From an uncultured Gemmatimonadales bacterium (GTDB lineage: Bacteria > Gemmatimonadota > Gemmatimonadetes > Palauibacterales > Palauibacteraceae), in NCBI GenBank assembly GCA_947259585.1, contig CAMYMV010000032.1, forward strand, positions 1 to 52,980: a stretch of 52,980 nucleotides of DNA, written 5' to 3'. The translations under genes and the position numbers were made by a program. The first letter of the stretch is position 1. Every line of letters begins with the position of its first letter. Shown in pieces: positions 33,027-40,997 of this stretch. The notes beneath the pieces are model-generated. The model saw only the letters and a program-made list of their open reading frames with translations, searched no databases and was not told the origin of the DNA.

Positions 33027-34074
33027 TCACCCCGCGGGTTCGTAGAGCGCCGTCCCCGTCACGACCTCGAGGCCGCCCGGATTGTGCACGGACATCTCGG
33101 GGAGGCCGGGGATCCCCATCCAGGCGCACCCGTAATCCCCCTCCTTGTTGAGCGCCACGAACTTCTCCTCGGGCACGTAGTCGATGCCGATGGCGCGGTA
33201 GCGGTCGACGATCATCTCGACGGCGTCTTCGCACGCCTGCTGCGGCGAGCGTCCGTCGCGCATGCGCATGACGACGAAGTAGGAGGCGCACGACTTGATC
33301 ACGTCTTCGCCTCTCCCGGTCGCTCCGGCGGCGCCCACCGGCTCGGACCGCGTGGAGGACTCACCACGGTGACCCCCGGCGGCCTCAATCGGATGAGCAC
33401 CTACCTCCTGCCGGAGGAACGCGAGGCCGTTCGCCGACGCGCCTTCGACACCGATACCAGTATCCGTCCGAGCCCCCGACCCGACGGCCGCGGAGGTGGT
33501 CCGGCGGGCCCCAGTCGTCGGTCTCGGAGGTGTGCTCGCGCCACCGGAGCCACATCTCCCTGGACTCCTCGGTGAGGAGCTCCTGTTCCTTGAAGCCGAA
33601 GGAGCGAGCGAACTCCAGCGCGCCTGGCCCCACGAGCATGACGTGGTCGGTGCGCTCCATCACCAGGCGGGCCACGGACGACGGCGTCGCGATCCGCTCC
33701 AGAGACGCGACGGAGCCGGCGTTGTAGGTGGCGCCGTCCATGATGGACGCGTCGAGCTGCACCACACCGTCGGCGTTGGGTAGGCCCGCCACCCCCACGC
33801 TTCGGTCCTCGGGATCTACCTCGATGACGTTGGCGCCTCGCTCGACGGTGTCGAGCGCCGAGCCGCCCGCCGAGAGGATGTTCCAGGCCTGCCGCATGGC
33901 CTCCTGGCCGGTTTCGTTCTTGTGGCTGGTGAGGACCAACGGGAGCCCCTCGCCGGAATGCCGCCTCGCCGCGTGGAGGTCCGGTACGCGTCCGAGCGCC
34001 ACCGCGCCCGCGCCGGCTGCGAGCGAAGCACGGAGAAAGTCGCGGCGGTCGGGATGTCGGGTGGGGTCGCTCAT
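33027..34074 (-). pseudogene. Broken Tat-exported N4-glycosylasparaginase-like Ntn hydrolase
   Basis: The 5' part (34074 to about 33490) has a Tat motif (RRDFLRAS) and family blocks LVLTSHKNETGQEAMRQAW, GGSALDTVERGANVIE, VGVAGLPNADGVVQLDASIMDG and ATPSSVARLVMERTDHVMLVG. The 3' part (about 33344 to 33027) has VGAAGATGRGEDVIKSC and RSPQQACEDAVEMI. Between them the segment that should carry the self-cleaving nucleophile Thr (normally GT-I/V followed by AGVTTTSG) is missing or scrambled by about 150 bp of unrelated sequence. Without that residue the enzyme cannot mature. The family removes sugars from asparagine or cleaves beta-aspartyl bonds. Confidence 0.75.
33393..33467 (+). other. Ribbon-helix-helix antitoxin-like N-terminal fragment
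   Basis: Inside the gap of the broken asparaginase, on the opposite strand, an ATG starts MSTYLLPEEREAVRRRAF then DTDTSI. This resembles the strand and first helix of RHH antitoxins (xxYLPEExxALRRRAFExxTSI), after which the match stops. It may be inserted DNA. Motif evidence only. Confidence 0.35.
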
Positions 34075-34192
34075 CGTGCGCTCCCGGTTCAGGGTTCGGG
34101 CCATCCTAGGCCGCGGAAGCCGACGCGGGCAACGGAGTCTATTTGCGTGAACGTGTCGCGGAACTACTCTGGACCTGAATGGAGGGCACGCA

Positions 34193-34600
34193 ATGGTCGC
34201 AAGAGCTGCGTCGTTTCTATTCGTATTCGTCTTGCTGGAGGCGTGTGGCGATCCCTCATCGTATCCGCCTCCGGATTGGGTTGCGCAGATAGAGGGGAGA
34301 ATCGACTCGGAGACGTGCGGACCGCAAAACTGCAGGGCGTGCGATGAGGAAAGCTGTTCCGCGTATCCGGAGTCGTGCCGCGTAGACAGAGCTCGCTATT
34401 CATGCGGTCCTGCCTGTGACGCGTTGATCGCGTTCTGTGTCGATGTCGGACCGGCCGAGACCGGCGAGGCGACCGTATGCGAATCGGATGATGACTGCTG
34501 GTGTCGGTCATTCACGGGAGCCCAGTTCATTCCCGGCGAACGCGTGCCCAATCGGTGCAACATGGAAACGAGCCGGTGTCAGCCCTGCTACTATGAGTGA
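34193..34600 (+). CDS. Cysteine-rich lipoprotein
   Basis: A 135-residue protein with a lipoprotein signal (FVFVLLEAC). The mature part has about 16 cysteines in closely spaced pairs (CGPQNCRACDEESC, CRVDRARYSCGPAC, CESDDDCWCRS, RCQPCYYE), indicating a disulfide-stabilised exported domain. I recognise no family; similar Cys-rich lipoproteins occur in predatory and other Gram-negative bacteria. Convergent to nothing; a methyltransferase follows. Confidence 0.65.
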   Translation: MVARAASFLFVFVLLEACGDPSSYPPPDWVAQIEGRIDSETCGPQNCRACDEESCSAYPESCRVDRARYSCGPACDALIAFCVDVGPAETGEATVCESDDDCWCRSFTGAQFIPGERVPNRCNMETSRCQPCYYE

Positions 34601-34685
34601 TGGACCGTAGAGGGGGCGGTTCTGAGGAGGGTTCCCGCTGAGCGGAGCTTGAGACCCGGCTCGACCTTTGGCGCCTGGAGGAGAC

Positions 34686-35354
34686 GTGCCGCGATCCAGC
34701 GGTGACATGCAGCCGGCTCGGCTGGGCGAATCCGAGGTTGTGCCCACGTACAGCCGACTTGCAGTGCGCTACGATTCATGGGCCGCCCTCGCCGAGTCAA
34801 CGGCGCGCCGCCGGTGTCTGGAACTCGCAGCCATACAGAACGGCGAGACGATCCTCGAAGTGGCCGCCGGGACCGGCCTCCTCTTTGTGGAGCTTCTCAA
34901 GCTGAACCCGGACGGTGTGACGGAGGGCGTTGATCTGACCGAGGCGATGTTGATGAAGGCACGGGACAGGGCGGCACGTCAGGGTGCCCGCAACTATCGT
35001 CTGCTGGTGGGAGATGCACGCCACCTGGACTATCCGGCTGGTCGATTCGACCTGCTGATCAACAACTACATGTTCGATCTGCTGCCAGAATCCGATTTCG
35101 CGACGATCCTCGAAGAGTTCAAGCGTGTCCTTCGGCCTGGCGGCCGGCTGGTATTGGTGAACATGACGACGCCGGAGCACTGGTATCAGGCTCTGTGGGA
35201 GCAGCTCTACCGATGGAGTCCCTCACTCGTGGGAGGGTGTCGGGGTGTGCGGCTCCTTCCGTTTGTCCAGTCAGCGGGCTTCCACCGTGTCCGGCGAGAG
35301 GTCGTCAGTCAGATGACATTTCCCTCTGAGGTGATCTACGGTGTGAAGCCGTGA
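34686..35354 (+). CDS. Class I SAM-dependent methyltransferase
   Basis: A 222-residue UbiE/COQ5-like methyltransferase. Motif I is ILEVAAGTGLLFVELL, followed by the acidic strand end VDLTEAML, motif II-like GRFDLLINNYMFDLLP and post-motif III RVLRPGGRLVLVNM. GTG 34686 is chosen since GGAGG lies 4 bp upstream; ATG 34707 is also possible. Substrate is not predictable. It is followed closely by a small membrane protein and a SRPBCC protein on the same strand, perhaps one operon. Confidence 0.85.
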   Translation: MPRSSGDMQPARLGESEVVPTYSRLAVRYDSWAALAESTARRRCLELAAIQNGETILEVAAGTGLLFVELLKLNPDGVTEGVDLTEAMLMKARDRAARQGARNYRLLVGDARHLDYPAGRFDLLINNYMFDLLPESDFATILEEFKRVLRPGGRLVLVNMTTPEHWYQALWEQLYRWSPSLVGGCRGVRLLPFVQSAGFHRVRREVVSQMTFPSEVIYGVKP

Positions 35355-35400
35355 TCTGAGCAGCAACCTTGAATCGTACGTTCGAGATCTGGAGGTGAGC

Positions 35401-35799
35401 ATGCAGGCGGGAGATCGCGAATCTGGACGGTTGTCCCGACAGGCGGGCTGGCGCTTGATTCTGGCGGCGCTCGGGATCGCGGCGGCGGTGATCGCGCAGG
35501 CGTTCCTTCAGCGGGAGGGCCTCGAGTTCACGGGAGCCGCGTTGATCGGGATAGCCGGTTTGCTCGGTGGTTGGCTCCTCAACGCACATGCTCATGTACC
35601 AGGGCTTCCATTGACGATGGCGGCCATTATGGCACTCACCGTCTTCATCGTAGGCTTCATCGATACGGCGGACCCAGCGGTGTCTGGGGGCACCGTCTTC
35701 GTGGCGTTGCTGATCGGCGTGATGGCGCGGTCACGGGGTGTTGGATTGACCGCCGTGGCAATCCTCGCGGGCGCCGAGCTACTGGCGGCGGCCTTCTGA
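35401..35799 (+). CDS. Small membrane protein (4 TM)
   Basis: A 132-residue protein with four hydrophobic segments (about residues 17-34, 43-60, 70-87 and 95-130). ATG 35401 follows GGAGG by 6 bp. No family recognised. It sits between a methyltransferase and a SRPBCC gene. Confidence 0.6.
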   Translation: MQAGDRESGRLSRQAGWRLILAALGIAAAVIAQAFLQREGLEFTGAALIGIAGLLGGWLLNAHAHVPGLPLTMAAIMALTVFIVGFIDTADPAVSGGTVFVALLIGVMARSRGVGLTAVAILAGAELLAAAF

Positions 35800-35846
35800 C
35801 TCGCGGGCTCGCCACTCCCGCAGCGTCTGGTACGCAACCCACAGCG

Positions 35847-36341
35847 GTGACGCGTCGGCTTCAGGCCGCCGTCGAGCGTGTGTGGGAAGTCATGGCCACT
35901 CCGGGAGCCGTTGCACGGTATCATCCCTTCTGCTCGAGCAATCCGGTCGCTGCCTGGCCCGGTGTCGGCGCGCAGGACACGATTCACTATCTGAGCGGTC
36001 TGCTCCTGCACCGACGGTTCACAGTCTGGGATGAAGGACACGCGTACGAGCTCGAGATCGGCAACGCTGCGTGGCCGGTCAGCCACGTCCGTTGGGAGCT
36101 TGTGGCAACGGGTGCGGAAGAAAGCGAGCTCACCATCAGCATTTGGCCGAGCGCGTTCGTCGGCTACCCCTCGGCCCTGAGGTGGGCCCTGCATCGCTGC
36201 TTCCTGGTGCCTCTGCTTCGCCGCTACCTCGGCGCCGTGCTTCGAGGGCTCGACTACTACGTGACCACCGGCCGTGACGTAGTACCGAACCAGTTCGGGC
36301 GCGTATGGCTCTTCTCGTATCGTCTCAAACGCCAAACCTGA
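35847..36341 (+). CDS. SRPBCC-family (polyketide cyclase/START-like) protein
   Basis: A 164-residue protein with the helix-grip pattern of the SRPBCC superfamily: opening strand VTRRLQAAVERVWEVMATPG, then ARYHPFCSSNPV, a strand region LHRRFTVWDEGHAYELEIG and a long C-terminal helix LRRYLGAVLRGLDYYVT. Such proteins bind hydrophobic ligands. The GTG start is chosen from the position of the first strand; no good ribosome site is seen and the reading frame extends upstream into the previous gene. Confidence 0.65.
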   Translation: MTRRLQAAVERVWEVMATPGAVARYHPFCSSNPVAAWPGVGAQDTIHYLSGLLLHRRFTVWDEGHAYELEIGNAAWPVSHVRWELVATGAEESELTISIWPSAFVGYPSALRWALHRCFLVPLLRRYLGAVLRGLDYYVTTGRDVVPNQFGRVWLFSYRLKRQT

Positions 36342-36440
36342 GCGACCGCCGGCGAGTTCTGTCACAGCATGTATCTGGCGCTCCTCGCCGAGATGAAGAC
36401 GAGATGAAGACGAGCCTGGAGTAATGAGCCGTTTCTGCGT

Positions 36441-37136
36441 CTAGCCGTTCGTCTCCGGCTCCGGCCCGACAAGCGCCCGCGCACGGGCCGCGATGTACTC
36501 CATCTGCTCCTCCCGCTCCCGGGCCCACTGGGGGAGGCGGAGCACGTTGGAGGTCATAGCCGCCACGCCCGTCGCGCCGAAGAGCGCGGAGAGGAACAGA
36601 CCTTCCTCCAGTTTTCCCGTCAGCGACGAAGCCACCAGGATGACCAGTCCAAGCAGGATCCCGGCGATTCCCATCAGGTTCATCTCCGTGGCGTTCCCCT
36701 TCAGGGTCCCCAAGCGAAGGCGGTGCCCGGTCTCCGTCGGCTCGACGTATGCGTGCAGGTTACCGTTGGTCCACTGACGAAGACTTCCACTGGATCCGAT
36801 CTTTCCCTGGGCTTGGAACGTCTCCCGCAGCTCCGCGACGAGCAGTGCCCACTCACGGTCCGTCGGTGGCCGCGGTAGATCGACGGTTCGGCTCACCGAG
36901 ATCGGCATGCCCAGGTGGGTGCGACGAGGCAGGGTGCTACCGCGCAGATCGAGAGCCGACGCCGCCTCGGCGATCCTCTCCGGGGCCAACCCGACCTCGA
37001 TTCCGATCTCCTGCAACTCCTCGAGCGTGAGGCCCTTTCCGGGGGAAAGGGTTCGCGGACTCGAATCGCGCGCCGTCGTGGCAACTTCGAAGATCTCCCT
37101 GATTTCCTCTTCCTGATATCGACGTTCGTCGGTCAT
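36441..37136 (-). CDS. Hypothetical protein with two TM helices
   Basis: A 231-residue protein. The N-terminus RYQEEEIREIFEVATTAR and GLTLEELQEIGIEVGLAPERIAEAA is an amphipathic helical module common to many soil-bacterial membrane proteins of unknown role. It is followed by a beta-rich middle (LRQWTNGNLHAYVEPTETG) and two membrane helices near residues 155-172 and 178-196. The start ATG overlaps the stop of the esterase gene (ATGA), so the two are co-translated. Confidence 0.7.
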   Translation of the reverse strand: MTDERRYQEEEIREIFEVATTARDSSPRTLSPGKGLTLEELQEIGIEVGLAPERIAEAASALDLRGSTLPRRTHLGMPISVSRTVDLPRPPTDREWALLVAELRETFQAQGKIGSSGSLRQWTNGNLHAYVEPTETGHRLRLGTLKGNATEMNLMGIAGILLGLVILVASSLTGKLEEGLFLSALFGATGVAAMTSNVLRLPQWAREREEQMEYIAARARALVGPEPETNG

Positions 37137-37804
37137 AGCCCCGCATCATCTCCGAGTCTGTCCGCGGCCAGGCGCTCCAGCACGTCCCGGTCCAATTCGT
37201 GGCCACCGGGAAAGCGCACTACCTCGTAGGGAATCTCGGCTTCCCGGAGCCGGGCTCCGGTCTTCTTGATCACAGGGGCCTGTACGGCCTTGTCCTTCTC
37301 GCCGGCGACCAGCGTGAGCCGCGCGCCGCGCAGCCGACCGGCGTGGGCTTCGAGGTCCAGGTCCGGCGGGACGAGGCCGCCCCACAGGATCAATCGATCC
37401 GGGTCAGCCTTGCCGAGGGCCGTCCATCGGCTGACGGTCGCCGCTCCCTGCGAGAAGCCGAGCACGCAGAGCTGGACTGAAGCTCGGTCAACGTTCCCCA
37501 GGATCACATCGTAGAGACGGTCCAGGTACGCCACGTAGTCCGCGATGTCCGTGAGGCGGTCCTCGGCGGTCATCCATGAGGCGCCCACTCTTCGCGCGTC
37601 ATGATCCACGTAGTAGCGAGACAGCCCTTCGGGAGCGACGAGGAGCCGCGTCCCATCGTCCAGAGCCGAGAAGGGTCCCAGAAACCGGTGCGCCAGGTCT
37701 CCGTAGCCGTGACAGACGAACCAGACCTGCCGGAGCCGGTCGCTCACCTCTCCGAGCGTGGCGTAGCGAACGTTCCGGTTAATGGTCAGATGGTGTTGTC
37801 TCAC
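37133..37804 (-). CDS. Phospholipase/carboxylesterase-type alpha/beta hydrolase
   Basis: A 223-residue hydrolase. The oxyanion region is VWFVCHGYGDLAHRF, the nucleophile elbow GFSQGAATVSRW, the Asp in LTLVAGEKDKAV and the His in FPGGHELD, so a complete catalytic triad. This matches the short carboxylesterase/phospholipase family (acyl-protein thioesterase-like). It starts with GTG and lies upstream of, and overlapping, the membrane protein gene. Confidence 0.82.
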   Translation of the reverse strand: MRQHHLTINRNVRYATLGEVSDRLRQVWFVCHGYGDLAHRFLGPFSALDDGTRLLVAPEGLSRYYVDHDARRVGASWMTAEDRLTDIADYVAYLDRLYDVILGNVDRASVQLCVLGFSQGAATVSRWTALGKADPDRLILWGGLVPPDLDLEAHAGRLRGARLTLVAGEKDKAVQAPVIKKTGARLREAEIPYEVVRFPGGHELDRDVLERLAADRLGDDAGL

Positions 37805-37904
37805 GTCTCCGACTCTCTGCGACGGTGGTTACGGAGACGACAACTTGTCGCGCCGTCCCGTGCCATGACAGCCCGCCACGGCGACGCGGCTAATGCGGGG
37901 TGAG

Positions 37905-38315
37905 TCATGAACGCCGTGGGCCGGCGTCTTGCTCCTGGACAGTATCCTGCGCCAGCACCGCGTGCAGCGCGCGTGCCAGGATGAAGAGGAAGCCATTCAG
38001 CGCCGCGACCGAGAGCAGCCAGCCCGCGGGCAGACGACCCGTCGCGACGAGAGAGGTGAGGTAGAGCGCCGCAACGCTGACCACGGCGAGCATGCCTCCC
38101 GACCCTTCCAGCAGCCAGGCCAGGATCAACCCCGCACAAGCCGACAGGAAGAAGAAGATGCCAAGCGGCGCCAGCGCCGTGTCAGCTGCAGGGTTGGGCC
38201 AGTTTCCCTCGGCGAGAGCGAGGGTGGCCATCACGATCACCCCGAGGCTCGTGATTCTGGCCGTCCACCGAACCGCGAGCGCGGACAGTCGAGCCGGCGT
38301 CACCCCGGCGTTCAC
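37905..38315 (-). CDS. Small membrane protein coupled to marR
   Basis: A 136-residue protein with four helices (about residues 23-40, 54-70, 76-92 and 100-120). It starts with a GTG overlapping the marR stop (AGGTGA), so it is translated with the regulator. No family recognised; it might be part of the response that the regulator controls. Confidence 0.65.
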   Translation of the reverse strand: MNAGVTPARLSALAVRWTARITSLGVIVMATLALAEGNWPNPAADTALAPLGIFFFLSACAGLILAWLLEGSGGMLAVVSVAALYLTSLVATGRLPAGWLLSVAALNGFLFILARALHAVLAQDTVQEQDAGPRRS

Positions 38316-38809
38316 CTCTCGCCTGGCAACCGGCCCAGATGCGCCACCTGTCCCTCCCAGCGCCCGTGTCCCGTCAGCACGGACTCGAGCGCACCGCCGA
38401 GCGCCAGTACCTGGTCGTCCGACAGATGAGCACTGAAGTTCGCTTCGACCCAGGCGAGGAGCAGCTCGCGCGACCTCGCCAGCCGGCGCGTCCCTTTGCC
38501 CGTCAGCCGTGCATGGGTGACGCGGCGATCGGACTCGGATGGCACGCGCACGAGAAGCCCGGCGCCCTCCAGTCGATCGACCATCTTGGTGACCCCGGCC
38601 TTGCTCAGGTAGATGATCCGTGCAAGCTCGACCATCTTCAGCTGTCCACCGGCCTTTTCCAGCTGTGACAGCAAATCCTGCTCCGCCAGGGAGATGCCCA
38701 CGCGTTCCTGAAGGTGGCCCGAGAGCGCGGTCGGCAGGTAGGTCCCCGCATGCACGAGGCTGACCCAGGTCAGCATGACATCGTGGGTGGTCGTCTCGGT
38801 CATCGCCAA
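38312..38809 (-). CDS. MarR-family transcriptional regulator
   Basis: A 165-residue dimeric winged-helix regulator. ISLAEQDLLSQLEKAGGQL leads into the HTH MVELARIIYLSKAGVTKMVDRLEGAGLL and the wing RVPSESDRRVTHARLTGKG, a textbook MarR pattern. It is divergent from the CPBP protease gene and the shared region holds a long perfect inverted repeat (next entry). It likely represses both directions and responds to an unknown ligand. Confidence 0.9.
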   Translation of the reverse strand: MAMTETTTHDVMLTWVSLVHAGTYLPTALSGHLQERVGISLAEQDLLSQLEKAGGQLKMVELARIIYLSKAGVTKMVDRLEGAGLLVRVPSESDRRVTHARLTGKGTRRLARSRELLLAWVEANFSAHLSDDQVLALGGALESVLTGHGRWEGQVAHLGRLPGER

Positions 38810-38848
38810 TACCCATCTCTCCGCGCCGTCGCGCGCATCCGTTCACCC

Positions 38849-38906
38849 TTGACAGATCGTTTACCAGTTAACTATATCATTGTAACGTTAACTGGTAAAC
38901 AATCAA
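38849..38906. promoter_or_regulatory. Divergent promoters under a MarR-type operator
   Basis: GTTTACCAGTTAAC (38859-38872) and GTTAACTGGTAAAC (38887-38900) form a perfect 14-bp inverted repeat. Rightward: -35 TTGACA (38849-38854), -10 CTATAT (38872-38877). Leftward: -35 TTGATT (38906-38901), 16-bp spacer, -10 TACAAT (38884-38879). Both promoters are covered by the repeat arms, so one bound regulator would shut both genes. Confidence 0.8.
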
Positions 38907-38963
38907 GCACTCGGCCGCCAGAGTCAGGCGGTCTGGACGCCAACGAGCATCCGGAGCAAGAGC

Positions 38964-39752
38964 ATGAAGAGTAGCGCTGCCACCACCGTTCTACCCGAGG
39001 CCGCCTCGCAACTGCCCCTCGGCCGAGCCGCCCTCCTGCAGGTACTGCCTGGCGTCCCCACGTTGCTGGCCTACGTCGTCCTCGCAGCGATCCTGGTACC
39101 GCGCGGGTGGCCCAATATCCTCGCGCTGATGCTCGCCGTCCTCTTGGCCGAGGTGCCTGTCAGTTGGACCATCATGGTCCGGCAGGTGCGCAGGGAGTCC
39201 GAACGGCGATTCACACTCGCCGATGCCTTCCCCTGGAGGGAGAGGATCCCGTTTTGGGTTTACCTAGTAGTCGGCGTGCCACTCGTCCTCTTAAGCATGA
39301 TCATGATCGCCGCCGTCGGGCCCGCGATCGACCGGGCGTTGCTCGCGGGACCCTTCGGCTGGGTGCCGGAGTGGTTCGCGATGCGGCCGGACCCCGAGCT
39401 GTTCGCGACTCTGCCGCGCGGCCGGGTGCACGTTATCTGGGCGCTGATGCTGGTCAGCTTCGTGCTGGTCGGCGGGGTGACCCAGGAGCTTTACTCCCGC
39501 GGCTTCCTCTTGCCACGGATGGCGGGGCTGGGAGCGGGAGCGCCGGCGCTCAACGCCGCCCTCTTCGCGATGTTCCATCTCGTGGCCCCGTGGAGCTGGC
39601 CCGCCTTCTTTCTGATGACCCTTCCTTGGGCCTACGTCGTGTGGTGGCGTCGCTCGGTCAAGATCGGCCTGTTCATCCACGTCGGCATGCTGTTCCTGCA
39701 GTGGCTCCTGCTGACCGCGCTGGCGTTCGGGATCGTGGAGCCCCCGGCCTAG
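38964..39752 (+). CDS. CPBP-family intramembrane protease-like protein
   Basis: A 262-residue protein with about seven or eight membrane helices. The CPBP (CAAX protease and bacteriocin-processing, Rce1-like) motifs are QELYSRG (residues 174-180), FAMFHL (H205) and FIHVGML. The usual EExxxR motif starts with two glutamates; here the first is Gln174 while Glu175 and Arg179 remain. This may weaken or change activity. It is divergent from marR and under the shared operator. Confidence 0.82.
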   Translation: MKSSAATTVLPEAASQLPLGRAALLQVLPGVPTLLAYVVLAAILVPRGWPNILALMLAVLLAEVPVSWTIMVRQVRRESERRFTLADAFPWRERIPFWVYLVVGVPLVLLSMIMIAAVGPAIDRALLAGPFGWVPEWFAMRPDPELFATLPRGRVHVIWALMLVSFVLVGGVTQELYSRGFLLPRMAGLGAGAPALNAALFAMFHLVAPWSWPAFFLMTLPWAYVVWWRRSVKIGLFIHVGMLFLQWLLLTALAFGIVEPPA

Positions 39753-39795
39753 TTGACCGTCCTTACATTGACCGGCCGGTCTCCATCGTGCCAGA

Positions 39796-39818
39796 CGGGC
39801 CGAGTATCCATCGGCCCG
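39796..39818. terminator. Hairpin between convergent genes
   Basis: CGGGCCGA and TCGGCCCG pair over 8 bp around a 7-base loop, between the CPBP gene and the convergent methyltransferase gene. No T run is present, so it is a weak terminator call. Confidence 0.45.
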
Positions 39819-39834
39819 CTCGGATTGCCGGTCC

Positions 39835-40860
39835 CTACTTGTAGGCGACGGCCGCGCACGTAGGCCCAGCCAGGGGGATGATGTCGAATCGCCGGAAGCC
39901 CGCCTCGCCGCACCAGTCACGGAAGTCCGCGCCGGTGTAGTCGAAGGCGTCGCCGAACTCGATGAGCATGTTGAGCGACATCAGCAGGCCGAAGACGTTC
40001 TCCCGCCGCGCATCGTCGATGAGGTTCTCGATGGCGATAAAGGCGCCGTCCTCGGGCAGCGCCTCGTAAGCCTTTCCGATCAGGATCTTCTTGTTCTCCA
40101 GGTTCCAGTCGTGAAGGATGTTGCCCATCGTCACGACGTCGGCCTTGGGCAGGTCGTCCTCGAAGAAGTCGCCGGAGAGGACCGTGATGCGTTCGGCCAT
40201 GCCGGCGTCGTCGACTTGCCTCTGCGCATGGGGTGACACAGGCGGGAGGTCGAAGCTTCTGAAGGAGAGGTGCTCGTGACGCGCGCCCACGAGCCGGGAC
40301 AAGAGCGCGAGGGCGCCTCCGACGTCGGTCACGGTTCGGTACTTGGAGAAGTCAAACTTCTTGGCCAGCTGACGGAAGTTCTCCGCCTGGAACCCGGTCA
40401 TCGCGTCGAGGAACTGACCCAGCTTGGCCTCGCTCGAGTACAGCTCCTCGAAGATCGGCTTGCCGTGGATCTTCGTTTCGTTTTGCGGCTGTCCGGTCTT
40501 TAATGCGTCGCCCAGGTGGTTCCAGAATCCGAACTGCCGGGCGTTCAGCATCTCCGGCAAGCCGCCGATGTACAGTGGGTTGTTCTTGTCCAGGAAGGCT
40601 GCCGTCTCCGGGGTGTTCCGGTACCGACCGTCGGGTCCGTCGCCGTCGCGCTGCAGAAAGCCGAGCGCCACGAGCGCGTCGAAGAAGTCGAACGTCCCGC
40701 GCGGGTGAAGCTCCAGCGCGTCGCCGAGCTCTGCAGCCGTCATCTCCCCATTCCCGAGCGTCGTGAACAGCTCGAGCTCCACCGCCGTGAGCAGCACCTT
40801 GGAGGCCCAGAACGCGGTCGCGGTCTGCATGATGTGGCTGGGGTCGAGTCGGTTGTCCAT
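39835..40860 (-). CDS. O-methyltransferase, family 2 (acetylserotonin/hydroxyneurosporene-like)
   Basis: A 341-residue SAM-dependent O-methyltransferase. An N-terminal winged-helix dimerisation domain (MQTATAFWASKVLLTAVELELF, MTAAELGDALELHPRG) precedes the catalytic domain with TVTDVGGALALLSRL (motif I), SGDFFEDDLPKADVVTMGNI and HDWNLENKKILI. The His of HDW is the general base of this family. ATG 40860 follows GGAAGGAGAG; upstream codons up to 40941 were not included. Acceptor is unknown; family members methylate phenols and polyketides. Confidence 0.85.
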   Translation of the reverse strand: MDNRLDPSHIMQTATAFWASKVLLTAVELELFTTLGNGEMTAAELGDALELHPRGTFDFFDALVALGFLQRDGDGPDGRYRNTPETAAFLDKNNPLYIGGLPEMLNARQFGFWNHLGDALKTGQPQNETKIHGKPIFEELYSSEAKLGQFLDAMTGFQAENFRQLAKKFDFSKYRTVTDVGGALALLSRLVGARHEHLSFRSFDLPPVSPHAQRQVDDAGMAERITVLSGDFFEDDLPKADVVTMGNILHDWNLENKKILIGKAYEALPEDGAFIAIENLIDDARRENVFGLLMSLNMLIEFGDAFDYTGADFRDWCGEAGFRRFDIIPLAGPTCAAVAYK

Positions 40861-40997
40861 TGCTCTCCTTCCTCTCTCGTGCGGGGCTCCATAGACACCG
40901 TCGTGGGGGGATTCTAGCGGGAACCTGACGGCGCCGGCCATGGCCCTCCACCCGGATTGTCGCCCGAGCCTATTGACGACCGGTTGGCGGACGCGTA

